A DNA stretch of 64,000 bases from Nocardia ninae NBRC 108245 (GTDB taxonomy: Bacteria > Actinomycetota > Actinomycetes > Mycobacteriales > Mycobacteriaceae): positions 62,001 through 126,000 of the forward strand of contig NZ_BJXA01000009.1 of assembly GCF_007990755.1 (NCBI RefSeq), read 5' to 3'. Positions 48,824 through 57,194 of this stretch are shown here, piece by piece. The translations under genes were made by a program, and so were the position numbers. Numbering within the stretch: the first letter of the stretch is position 1; every line of letters begins with the position of its first letter. Under the pieces are notes generated by a model. The model ran no database searches and was not told where the DNA came from. It was given only the letters and a program-made list of their open reading frames with translations.

Positions 48824-49153
48824 ATGCCCGAATCGGTACGGATCGGCGGCAAACGACTACATCAGATGTCGCCCGTGGAACGGGGCAATTGGCTGAGGCG
48901 CATTGGGGCGCGACTTGACCAGCTGGATAGACGAGGGCGAACGGCAGAGGCTGCGATCGTCGCGGCGAAGAGCCGGATTGTTGTCGCGCGGGCAGAATTG
49001 GAAGCTGCGGAAGCGGCGTACGAGGATGCTTTGCAGCACCGATCTGGCATCGATGACGATATCAATGCTGTGCGCTCCTCATTGCAGGATTTCGATGTTA
49101 ATGAGCTGGCGGCAATAGGGATCGTTCTGCCAGCCTTCGATACGGATCGATAG
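48824..49153 (+). CDS. coiled-coil protein (109 aa)
   Basis: ATG at 48824 with GAAGGAGGGG upstream. Residues ~25-85 are a continuous helix with heptads (L-D-Q-L-D-R-R-G, A-R-A-E-L-E-A-A-E-A-A-Y). No family is recognised. Confidence 0.6.
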   Translation: MPESVRIGGKRLHQMSPVERGNWLRRIGARLDQLDRRGRTAEAAIVAAKSRIVVARAELEAAEAAYEDALQHRSGIDDDINAVRSSLQDFDVNELAAIGIVLPAFDTDR

Positions 49154-49172
49154 CCACACGAAGCGATAAACG

Positions 49173-49206
49173 ACAGGGTCTGTGCTCAACTGAGCACAGA
49201 CCCTGT
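49173..49206 (+). terminator. 16-bp perfect hairpin terminator
   Basis: ACAGGGTCTGTGCTCA and its exact complement, then TTTCTG. Ends the run of closely packed early genes and precedes AGGAGG and the gene at 49250. Confidence 0.85.
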
Positions 49207-49249
49207 TTCTGTTGCGGCAGAGATTGGAATGCCGGTTAGGAGGAGATTG

Positions 49250-49480
49250 ATGTCGTTCTTCGGAGCGTTGGCTCAAATGCGCGACGAACAGGATCGCAGG
49301 ACGGAGGAAGCTGCGAAGTATCGGTTCTCCGTCGAGGACAGCCGAAAGACTTGGCACAGTTTGGTTGCCGAGGCCCAGAGTGCGCTTGCGGCCGGAGACC
49401 ACGACCGAGCTGATGCTTTAGCAGAGCAGGCCGAGATAGCCGAGGAGGTGTATACGGCGTCTGTGTGCGGCACTTTGTAA
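49250..49480 (+). CDS. small helical protein (76 aa)
   Basis: ATG at 49250 with AGGAGG upstream. All-helical (L-A-Q-M-R-D-E-Q-D-R-R-T-E-E-A-A-K, A-L-A-E-Q-A-E-I-A-E-E-V-Y). Last small early gene before the metabolic cassette. Confidence 0.6.
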   Translation: MSFFGALAQMRDEQDRRTEEAAKYRFSVEDSRKTWHSLVAEAQSALAAGDHDRADALAEQAEIAEEVYTASVCGTL

Positions 49481-49819
49481 GCCGCGTGCGTCCCATCTTC
49501 GGCATCGAATGCATGTCGGAAGTTTCCCAGTGCAGCTCTGCGAACGATTCAATTGTCGAGATCCACGGATGATTGGTTCGCAGAGTTTCCACACTCGGGA
49601 ATCAACGAAACAGACCACAGGCACAGGGATCGACTGTAGACTTGCTTAGTCCCCCGAATCACCTGTGTATGACACGGTCGCGTGAAAGTCATTGACCGCG
49701 TGCGTGAACAGTTCGAGAGTGCGGTTCACAATCCGTGATCTTCGAGAGATTTTTCCATGAGGCACACACCTTTTCTGGTGTGTGCCTCATTTGTCTTTAC
49801 AGGAAGGGATATAGACCTG
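49481..49819. other. intergenic region before the metabolic cassette
   Basis: No gene seen. A weak promoter-like pair (TTGCTT near 49643 and TATGAC near 49668) may drive the cassette. It ends with the terminator-like hairpin at 49757-49790 and the GGAAGGG site of the methyltransferase gene. Confidence 0.4.
49757..49790 (+). terminator. 14-bp hairpin at the cassette boundary
   Basis: ATGAGGCACACACC and its exact complement with the loop TTTTCT, followed by a T-rich run. It stands between the early genes and the cassette, 30 bases before the first ATG. Confidence 0.8.
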
Positions 49820-50497
49820 ATGAGCAATGACGAGCTCAATTACTACACCACTCCACGTTCAACACCCTCGGGCAGCGAGACGATCTTCGGAATTTGGGAG
49901 CGTGGAGACTCTTTCAACGATTCGGTGACGCCGTCAACCTTCGTCCCCGAATACCGATACCACATGATGATGAAACTTCTGTCGCTAACCAGCGAGGGCG
50001 ACGCCGTATTCTCAATCGGCTGTGGAAATGCCGCCGTCGAGGGCGCTCTTGTCGAGCGTGGACGGCTGGTCCACGCCGTAGATCTGTTCCCTGAAGCCGT
50101 TTCGCTCGCGCGGGCGAAGGGCGTCGATGCGCATGTCGCGGACTTCTTCCAGACCTCGGCTGCCGACGTTGCGGGCTGCTCGGCGCTGTACGCCGATGGC
50201 ATTCTTGGCCACCTGTTCGACCGCCACGACGGCGTAGGCCCAGCGATTGACAAGCTCACCGATCTCGACCTGAACACCGGTATGCAGCTTGTGTTTTCGA
50301 ACGATGCACCACCCGACCGGAACGCGCCATACGCGGAGCATGAGCGGGTGCCAGGTTTCTGGTACGTCTCCAAGGACTACCTCGCCGAAGAGTTGACGGA
50401 TGCCGGACTCTCCGTCAGCGAGAGCTACTACTTCCCGTATGAGCGACCACTGAGCGGTCTCCGTAACCGCTCCATCTGTGTCGCTCACATTCGATAG
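49820..50497 (+). CDS. SAM-dependent methyltransferase
   Basis: 225 residues; GGAAGGG lies 11 bases before the ATG. Class I methyltransferase fold: motif I V-F-S-I-G-C-G-N-A-A-V-E near residue 60, motif II V-H-A-V-D-L-F-P-E-A near 82, then H-V-A-D-F-F. First gene of the six-gene cassette. It should methylate a small-molecule or DNA-linked intermediate; the substrate cannot be told from sequence. Confidence 0.8.
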   Translation: MSNDELNYYTTPRSTPSGSETIFGIWERGDSFNDSVTPSTFVPEYRYHMMMKLLSLTSEGDAVFSIGCGNAAVEGALVERGRLVHAVDLFPEAVSLARAKGVDAHVADFFQTSAADVAGCSALYADGILGHLFDRHDGVGPAIDKLTDLDLNTGMQLVFSNDAPPDRNAPYAEHERVPGFWYVSKDYLAEELTDAGLSVSESYYFPYERPLSGLRNRSICVAHIR

Positions 50498-50542
50498 AAC
50501 ACATTCTCAATTTCGCTCGAATTACCTGAAAGGGATTCGTCC

Positions 50543-51697
50543 ATGCCATCTTATTCAGACGATGGGATCGCTGAAAGAAGTGAGCACCGAGACCGTCTGT
50601 TGCAGATCGTCTCTAGCGTCGCCGATTCATTGTGGGAGGGTGCCGACGCCAGCGAAGACAGTCGCGTTCTGGTCCCGGAGTCGATACGAATTCTCCGAGA
50701 GTCCGGGCTGATCAAGGCGTTGGCACCGGTAGATGTCGGCGGGTTCCAGGTTGACCCTGTGACCGAGATGGAACTGATCGCCGCTGTCACGGCGATCGAC
50801 GGCGCAACAGGCTGGATGTTCTGGGCGCTGGCTGGCAGCACTGCGCGAGCAGCGTCCATGCTGCCCGAGGACGCGGTCACTGAGGTGTTCGGCAACGGGC
50901 AGTTCCCGCTCATCGCCTACGACGAACGCCCGTACGACAACGTGATTCGCATCCGCGATGGCCTCGCGGAGATCAACGGCACTTGGCGGTTCGGCACCGG
51001 AGTCAGTTGCGCCGACTGGGTGGTTGCGATCGCCCACGCCGAAACATCGTCGACAGGAACCCCATTGATCGCGGCGATTGTGCCAACCAGGCATGTCGAG
51101 ATCATCGACAGCTGGAATGCATCCGGACTGTCGGGCACCGGCACAGTGGGCTATCGGATCGACGGCCTGGTGGTGCCGGAGCTACACACCTGGCCGTATC
51201 CGCCTTCGATGCCGGTACGCGGGGGCGCTCATTTCATCAGTCGCCGTGCGGCGATCAAACACCTCGGCTTCGCGTTGGGTCTGGCGCGCAGTTCCCTCGA
51301 GTGGTTCACCGACCACGTCATCGGTCGGCAACGCACAGCGGTGGTGTCGGCTTCGCTGTTTGCTGACCTGGCACGAGCGCGGCTGGACTTGGACGCCGCG
51401 TATGCGCTTGGCCTGAGCGAGGTCAGCACGATCTGGATCGAAGCGGTGCGAACAAGCCACGTCACCGACCAGTCGTATCTGCGGTTGCGGGCAGTCGCCC
51501 GCCGAGTAACCGAAATCGCTATGGATGTGTGCGCACTGGCGGCGCGGTACGGGGATGCGTCGATGCTCGCCCGTCAGAACCCCCTGCAGCGGAACCTGCG
51601 GGATATCACGGCCGCCGCCGCGCACGCCGAGGTGAGTGCTGTGGTCCTGGACGAGTTCGGGACAGAACTGATCAAACAAGGTGGGGAGGAACGTTAG
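50543..51697 (+). CDS. acyl-CoA-dehydrogenase-fold flavin monooxygenase
   Basis: 384 residues; GAAAGGGA lies before the ATG. The signature L-A-P-V-D-V-G-G-F-Q-V-D-P near residue 60, A-I-D-G-A-T-G-W-M-F-W near 88, and P-L-Q-R-N-L-R-D-I-T-A-A-A-A-H at the end (the N-L-R-D-I helix) belong to the group D two-component flavin monooxygenases (HsaA/DszC/KijD3 kind), not to true acyl-CoA dehydrogenases. Such enzymes hydroxylate carbon or oxidise amino groups, with a separate flavin reductase that is not seen in the cassette. Confidence 0.8.
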   Translation: MPSYSDDGIAERSEHRDRLLQIVSSVADSLWEGADASEDSRVLVPESIRILRESGLIKALAPVDVGGFQVDPVTEMELIAAVTAIDGATGWMFWALAGSTARAASMLPEDAVTEVFGNGQFPLIAYDERPYDNVIRIRDGLAEINGTWRFGTGVSCADWVVAIAHAETSSTGTPLIAAIVPTRHVEIIDSWNASGLSGTGTVGYRIDGLVVPELHTWPYPPSMPVRGGAHFISRRAAIKHLGFALGLARSSLEWFTDHVIGRQRTAVVSASLFADLARARLDLDAAYALGLSEVSTIWIEAVRTSHVTDQSYLRLRAVARRVTEIAMDVCALAARYGDASMLARQNPLQRNLRDITAAAAHAEVSAVVLDEFGTELIKQGGEER

Positions 51698-51699
51698 CT

Positions 51700-53613
51700 A
51701 TGAACAACCCTGTGATGACAGCGTTGCGGCCGGTGTACGCGCCGATCGTCGATGCTGAGGGCGGGTACTTCACGCTCAGGGATGGTCGCCGTTTCATGGA
51801 TCTGGCATCGCAAACGCTGAATCTGGCTTTCGGGCAACGCGCGGCGGCTGTCACCGACGCTGTGATCGGACAGGCTCGATGTGTCCAGTTCGCCTCCAGT
51901 CGGTTCTCCACGGTGCCGTTTCTGGAGTTGAGCGCTGAACTTGCCCGGCTGGCCCCAGCGGGCTTGGATGCGGTGTCGCTGAAGATGAGTGACGGAAGCG
52001 ACGCCGTGGAGACTGCGATGAAGATCGCGATGCTGCACACTCGCCGCCCCCATATCGGATGCCTGCCGGGAGCGTGGCACGGAGAAACCCACCTGACTCT
52101 CGGTCTGGCCAGTAGCCATCGTGGACGCATCCTTGCCGACGACCGTGTCGCGGTGCATGCCGATGAGCCGACGATCGCGGCACTGACGCAGCTGGTCGCG
52201 GCTCGCCGCGATCTGGCAGCGGTGATCATCGATCCGTTGATGGTGGCTCAGGGCCTGCCTGTCGAGGACATGCGCGAACAGCTACAGCGGCTGCGCGAGA
52301 GATGCGACGGCGCGGGAACGCTGCTGATCTTCGATGAGATCCAAGCGTTCGGATGGTCGGTTGGCGGGCTTTTCACCACTGATGTGCACGGAGTCTCCCC
52401 TGACATCGTGTGTCTGGGTAAGGCGTTGGGGGCAGGTATGCCGCTGGCGGCCGTCGTCGCTCGCGACGAGCTATCGGCGGTGCTGGGTTACAACGACGCG
52501 GAGTTCACCGGAGGTGGTGGGCCGTTGGCTTGTGCGGCCGGGCTGGCGGGGCTTGAGGCATTGATCGGGATACAGGACGAGCTGCCGGTGCGGGCTGAGC
52601 AGTTCGGTGCCGCGCTCTGTGAGGTCTTCGACCGGTCGAAGTTCGACGTTCGCCGGGTGGGTCTGGTTGCCACGATCGCTCCGATTCAGGGGCGTTTGCG
52701 TGAGACCTGGGCCAATCAGGTCGTCGAGGGGGCAGCTGCCGCTGGGCTGTTCGTTCGCCTCACCGATCAGAATCGGCGATTGCTGGTCAAGCCTCCACAC
52801 GTCCTGGCGATGGAGGAATTGCGGGCAGGGCTTACGCGGTTGGGGCGCATAGCCGATGAGGCGGCCAGTCGCGTGTTGTGGCGGCTGCCGGGATCGCTCG
52901 CCGACGAGACGACAGTGGTACGCAAACCTCTGAGGTCGAACCGGCATGCGGGTTACGTGACCGCGCTGCTGGACGTTGCCGCCGGGGATCTGGGAATGAA
53001 GGTCCGTGGGCCGGGTGCACAGCAGAAGCTCACCAGGGACCTGGCGGGCATCGGCGTTCCTGTGGCACCGATGTACGCGGTGCCTGGTGCAGATGCCGTG
53101 GACTACGGCTTCGTGCCTGGGCGCACCCTTCAGTGGGTGCTGTCGGCGCCGGAGACACCCGATTCGTGGGTGAACGGACTGGCATTGCGGCATCTGGAGG
53201 TGGTGGTTCGTGCCCACGACAACGGTATGGTGATTGGCGATCGGTGGCCAGGTAATGCCATTGTGAACAACCGCGCCGAGCTGACGCTGATCGATTTCGA
53301 GCTTGGCTACGACGGGCCGATCCATGTCGCGGCGCTGTTCGAGGAGGCATTCTGCATCTTGCAGACTCTGGTAGCGATTCCCGCTGATCGGAGGATCAGA
53401 GACGATCTGTCGGCGCGGATGCTGGACCAGCTGGTAGCGCGGCACGGGAGCCAGCAGGCGGCAGCGATGCTGCGCGGACTTGTCCGGTTCTACGGTGATC
53501 CGGCTCGGCCGGTGCATTCGCACTCGGACCCCGCGTCGCATTACACCGGGCTACTGTTGGCGGCATTGTCTCGGGTCACAGGCGATCAGCACCAGGACAA
53601 CACACCGAATTGA
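51700..53613 (+). CDS. class III aminotransferase fused to a kinase-like domain
   Basis: 637 residues; GGGGAGGA lies 9 bases before ATG 51700. Residues 1-~400: PLP aminotransferase of the ornithine/glutamate-semialdehyde type, with S-D-G-S-D-A-V-E-T-A near 105, L-L-I-F-D-E-I-Q-A-F-G near 210 and the PLP lysine in C-L-G-K-A-L-G-A-G near 245. Residues ~440-637: protein-kinase-like fold with R-A-H-D-N-G-M-V-I-G-D and P-G-N-A-I-V-N-N...L-I-D-F-E, matching the H-x-D...N and D-F-E catalytic elements of small-molecule kinases. It should transaminate and phosphorylate one pathway intermediate. Confidence 0.82.
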   Translation: MNNPVMTALRPVYAPIVDAEGGYFTLRDGRRFMDLASQTLNLAFGQRAAAVTDAVIGQARCVQFASSRFSTVPFLELSAELARLAPAGLDAVSLKMSDGSDAVETAMKIAMLHTRRPHIGCLPGAWHGETHLTLGLASSHRGRILADDRVAVHADEPTIAALTQLVAARRDLAAVIIDPLMVAQGLPVEDMREQLQRLRERCDGAGTLLIFDEIQAFGWSVGGLFTTDVHGVSPDIVCLGKALGAGMPLAAVVARDELSAVLGYNDAEFTGGGGPLACAAGLAGLEALIGIQDELPVRAEQFGAALCEVFDRSKFDVRRVGLVATIAPIQGRLRETWANQVVEGAAAAGLFVRLTDQNRRLLVKPPHVLAMEELRAGLTRLGRIADEAASRVLWRLPGSLADETTVVRKPLRSNRHAGYVTALLDVAAGDLGMKVRGPGAQQKLTRDLAGIGVPVAPMYAVPGADAVDYGFVPGRTLQWVLSAPETPDSWVNGLALRHLEVVVRAHDNGMVIGDRWPGNAIVNNRAELTLIDFELGYDGPIHVAALFEEAFCILQTLVAIPADRRIRDDLSARMLDQLVARHGSQQAAAMLRGLVRFYGDPARPVHSHSDPASHYTGLLLAALSRVTGDQHQDNTPN

Positions 53614-53626
53614 CGGAGGTTTTCGA

Positions 53627-55459
53627 ATGTGCGGCATTGTGGGGATGACCTCACCAAATGCGAACGTCACCGGATCGGCGGCGACGCGTTTGGCGGTCCT
53701 CGAATACCGCGGCTACGACTCCTGGGGCGTGGTCGCCCTAACCGAGGATGCTGGGCTATCGGTTACCAAGGACGTGGGGTCCATCGGCAGGGCGCTCGGA
53801 GCGGGTCTCAATGACCGGCTCCCGGCGTCGTCGCTGGCGCTCGGGCATACCCGATGGGCTACCCACGGCGGTGTCACTCAGGCCAACGCGCACCCGCACC
53901 TGTCCTTCGACGGTTCGGTGGCGATCGTTCACAACGGAGTGATCGAGAACCACGCGCAGCTGCGCCGGGAGTTGGAAGCCGACGGCATCAGTTGTGTGTC
54001 TGGCACCGATTCCGAGATTGCGGCGCACCTGATCGCGCGCTTCCTCGGACAGGGGCACTCGATTGTGGAAGCCATTGCGGCGGCGACGAGGCGGCTGACT
54101 GGCGAGTACGCGTTGGCGGTATTGGCCGTGGCTGACCCGGTGACGGTGTGGGGAGCCAAACGCAAGAGCCCGCTACTGGCTGCGCACGACGGCACGCTGG
54201 GTGTGTTGGCTTCGGATCAGATGGCGTTGGATGCGACCAGCGTTCTGATCCTGGAGGACGGTGACATTGTGGCGCTTCGCCCTGATGGAGCCGAGCTGTT
54301 CACCACGGGCACCGATGGCGCTCCCGAGCCGATTGAGCGTGCGTACACCCGCCTCGATGGCGGGCACGAGAAAGCGGACAAGGGCCAGTACCCGCATTGG
54401 ATGATCAAGGAGATCCACGAGACCCCGGATGCGGTTCGCAACGCGCTGACCTTGCCCGCTGATCAGTTCTCCTCGGTTCTGGCCAGCGACCGTCCGGCGA
54501 CGATCATCGGTGCGGGCAGCGCCTATTACGTGGCGTCGATGGGGTCCTACTTGTTGTCCTCGCTGGCGGGTGTGCGAGCAACAGCACTTCCTGCCGACGA
54601 AGCGGAGTACTTGACCCATTTTCGGGCCGGTGACCCGCTCATCGCGGTGTCACAGAGCGGGGAGACCTTCGACACCTTGGAAGTGTGTCGCGCTGCTGTC
54701 GCTGAGGGCGCGGTGCTGACTTCCATCTGCAACGTGCCGAATTCGACCCAAGAGCGGTTGGCCACCCACCGATTGCAGCAGCGCTCCGGCCCGGAGATCT
54801 GTGTGCTGTCGACCAAGAGCATCGTTTCGCAGGTCGTGCTGCTGGCGCGTCTGGCGTTGGAAACCGGCCGCGCGAACGGCACCGTGACCGATGCGGGGTA
54901 CCGCCAGCACATGGAGTCGCTGGAGCGGCTGCCCGAGACCCTGACCAACTGCATCGCAACCCTCAGCACAGCCGTGCAAGGGCTGGCGGCGAAGTACTCG
55001 ACGGTGGCCGACTGGTTCTTCCTTGGTCGGGGCATCCTTTACCCCGCAGCGTGCGAAGGCGCGTTGAAGTTCAAAGAAGTCAACTACCACCATGCCGAAG
55101 GCATGGCGGCTGGGATGTTCAAGCACGGCACCATCTCGTTGATCGACGAGAATTTCTACACGGTGGCGTTGTTGCCGTCCAAGCAGGCTGCGCCGGACCG
55201 CTACGGGGCAACGTTGGCAGCAGTGAGCGAGGTCGCGGCCCGCAGCGGACCGGTGATCGGTATCGGTCCTGCCGACATCGAGGCCGACGACGTGGCCGAC
55301 TTCGTGGAGTACCTGCCGCTGCCCTATCACGGCGACGACATCGCCGATCTGGTGTTGCAGCTGGTCGCCGGGCAGATGCTTGCCTACTACTGCGCGCTGG
55401 ATCTGGGCCGTGAGATCGATCAGCCCAGGTCGCTGGCCAAGTCGGTCACCGTGCGTTAG
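53627..55459 (+). CDS. glmS: glutamine-fructose-6-phosphate aminotransferase homologue
   Basis: 610 residues, full length for the family; GGAGG lies before the ATG. Starts M-C-G-I-V-G with the nucleophile Cys2, then L-E-Y-R-G-Y-D-S-W-G, H-T-R-W-A-T-H-G and H-N-G-V-I-E-N (glutaminase domain), two SIS sugar isomerase domains (S-Q-S-G-E-T near 390) and the C-terminal P-R-S-L-A-K-S-V-T-V-R. All key residues look intact. It should make glucosamine-6-phosphate or an analogue, or serve as a second, resistant GlmS. Confidence 0.93.
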   Translation: MCGIVGMTSPNANVTGSAATRLAVLEYRGYDSWGVVALTEDAGLSVTKDVGSIGRALGAGLNDRLPASSLALGHTRWATHGGVTQANAHPHLSFDGSVAIVHNGVIENHAQLRRELEADGISCVSGTDSEIAAHLIARFLGQGHSIVEAIAAATRRLTGEYALAVLAVADPVTVWGAKRKSPLLAAHDGTLGVLASDQMALDATSVLILEDGDIVALRPDGAELFTTGTDGAPEPIERAYTRLDGGHEKADKGQYPHWMIKEIHETPDAVRNALTLPADQFSSVLASDRPATIIGAGSAYYVASMGSYLLSSLAGVRATALPADEAEYLTHFRAGDPLIAVSQSGETFDTLEVCRAAVAEGAVLTSICNVPNSTQERLATHRLQQRSGPEICVLSTKSIVSQVVLLARLALETGRANGTVTDAGYRQHMESLERLPETLTNCIATLSTAVQGLAAKYSTVADWFFLGRGILYPAACEGALKFKEVNYHHAEGMAAGMFKHGTISLIDENFYTVALLPSKQAAPDRYGATLAAVSEVAARSGPVIGIGPADIEADDVADFVEYLPLPYHGDDIADLVLQLVAGQMLAYYCALDLGREIDQPRSLAKSVTVR

Positions 55460-55478
55460 CCGACCACCCCCCAACCAT

Positions 55479-55514
55479 AAGAACCCCGACCGGTTTCGAC
55501 CGGTCGGGGTTCTT
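55479..55514 (+). terminator. 16-bp perfect hairpin after the GlmS gene
   Basis: AAGAACCCCGACCGGT with its exact complement around a TTCG tetraloop, 20 bases after the GlmS stop. Ends in TTCTTTCG. Strong intrinsic terminator within the cassette. Confidence 0.85.
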
Positions 55515-55579
55515 TCGTTGTGGGCGTATGGCGGCGGAAAACCACACAGAATCCATTGATACGAAAGGGGTTATCTCAA

Positions 55580-57127
55580 TTGCGTTGGCTACTGATTCCC
55601 ATGCAACCCACACCGAACGGCCGCCTGCACATCGGGCACGGAGGCGGACCGTACCTGCGAGCCGATGTCATCGCCCGCGCGTTGCGCCGCGACGGCGAAC
55701 ACGTCGAGATCATCAGCGGCAGTGATGCTTACGAGAACTGGGTACTCGCCGATGGCCTCGCCACTGGGCGCACGCCCGAACAGACCTGCGCGGTGTATCA
55801 CGCAGGGATCAAATCTGATCTGGATCGGCTTGGTGTCGAGCTGAATCTGTGGGTCGACCCTCTCAGCGCCGAGCACAACAGTGGCTACGTCCACGTTCAG
55901 GAACGATTGCTCTCGACGCTGTCTGATAGTGGTCGCGCCGAGCTGTTCACCGAGCGGGTGCCTTTGGGTGTGGAATCCGGTCGGCCGCTGATGGGAGTGT
56001 GGATCGCGGGCGAGTGCCCCAACTGTGGCGCGGCGGCAGGCGGGAACTCCTGTACCGCATGCAGTGACAGCTTCTCCCCCGACTTGCTGCGCAATCCGCG
56101 CTCGCGGTTGACGAACGAGCAGATCACTTGGGTTGATCGCCCGAATTGGTTCGCTCCTGCCCCCCGCGCGGTGTTGGAAGCGTTGGCCGCTACCGGCCTG
56201 CCGGGGCAGTTCCAGGTTCCGGTGCAGACGTTCCTCGACAGAAAGGGCGCGCGAATCCGGTTGTCGCTGCCTGGCGAATGGGGCGTGCCTAGCTCGCTGG
56301 CTCCGACTGATTCGGTGCTGTCGAACACCTACTACGGCTATAGCGTGTATTGTGGCCAGCTCTACAGCGACCTGCGTTCCGGTGTCGGCAACGCGTTGGA
56401 CCGCGATTCCGGAGTCACCGTGGTCGGGCTGTTCGGCAGCGACAACTCGATCGCCGGGTTGGTGGCTCCGCAGGTGCTGGCGGTTGGTACCGCGTTCAAG
56501 GCGTTCGACCACACGGTGATCAACCACATGCTGCATTTCGAGGGCCGCAAATGCAGCACCAGCCAGCAACACGGCATCTGGATCGAAGACGTGATCGACA
56601 AGACCAACGTCAGCAGCGACGAGCTGCGCTACTGCCTGACCCAAATCCCGTTGGACCGCAACGTTTCCGACATCGATACCGGAAGGATCGTCACCACGGT
56701 CAACCGGCTGAGGGTGTGGCGAACAGCCACATTGGGGCCGGTGCTGGAGGCGCTGAAGCCTGGTGCCAGCACTCCGACAGCGCCAGTTGAGTTGCGGGCA
56801 GCACTTGAGCGCCAACAGCAATACTTGCGACCTCCGGTGGTGGACCTGGTCGATGCAACCGATGTTCTGACTGACTGGATGTTCAAGCGCGATCCCCAGC
56901 ATTGCGAGACTGAGGCCGTTGCCGAATGGCTGCTCGGTGTCGCACTTCTGGGCGCGCCGATCCTGCCGATATTGGCCGGGCAGCTGTGGACGGAACTCGG
57001 GTTGCCTGGTGTCCCATCGCGTTCCGTACTGAATCACGCGGTGCAGCTGTCTCGAACGTCAGCGGGGCTTGATCTGAGGATGCATACGCCTCTGAATGCC
57101 GAGGACATCGCGGGCATCGCCAGATAG
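55580..57127 (+). CDS. methionyl-tRNA synthetase-like protein with altered KMSKS motif
   Basis: 515 residues from a TTG with AAAGGGG about 9 bases upstream. P-N-G-R-L-H-I-G-H-G-G-G carries the HIGH motif, and C-P-N-C-G...C-T-A-C the zinc knuckle. The KMSKS loop reads K-C-S-T-S-Q-Q-H-G-I-W, so the second lysine is lost. The C-terminal helical domain lacks the usual anticodon-contact sequence (N-x-Y-I-D...P-W). This fits a duplicated MetRS recruited to activate an amino acid in a biosynthetic pathway, or a drug-resistant copy. Length is close to a normal MetRS. Confidence 0.85.
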   Translation: MRWLLIPMQPTPNGRLHIGHGGGPYLRADVIARALRRDGEHVEIISGSDAYENWVLADGLATGRTPEQTCAVYHAGIKSDLDRLGVELNLWVDPLSAEHNSGYVHVQERLLSTLSDSGRAELFTERVPLGVESGRPLMGVWIAGECPNCGAAAGGNSCTACSDSFSPDLLRNPRSRLTNEQITWVDRPNWFAPAPRAVLEALAATGLPGQFQVPVQTFLDRKGARIRLSLPGEWGVPSSLAPTDSVLSNTYYGYSVYCGQLYSDLRSGVGNALDRDSGVTVVGLFGSDNSIAGLVAPQVLAVGTAFKAFDHTVINHMLHFEGRKCSTSQQHGIWIEDVIDKTNVSSDELRYCLTQIPLDRNVSDIDTGRIVTTVNRLRVWRTATLGPVLEALKPGASTPTAPVELRAALERQQQYLRPPVVDLVDATDVLTDWMFKRDPQHCETEAVAEWLLGVALLGAPILPILAGQLWTELGLPGVPSRSVLNHAVQLSRTSAGLDLRMHTPLNAEDIAGIAR

Positions 57128-57141
57128 CCGCGAACACCAAG

Positions 57142-57176
57142 GCGGGGCGGGCAGTGTGCCCGCCCCGCTTTTGTTT
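57142..57176 (+). terminator. 12-bp hairpin and T tract after the MetRS-like gene
   Basis: GCGGGGCGGGCA / TGCCCGCCCCGC with a GTG loop, then TTTTGTTT. The next ribosome binding site (AAAGGAG) follows at once. Confidence 0.9.
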
Positions 57177-57194
57177 GAAAGGAGCAGTGACATC

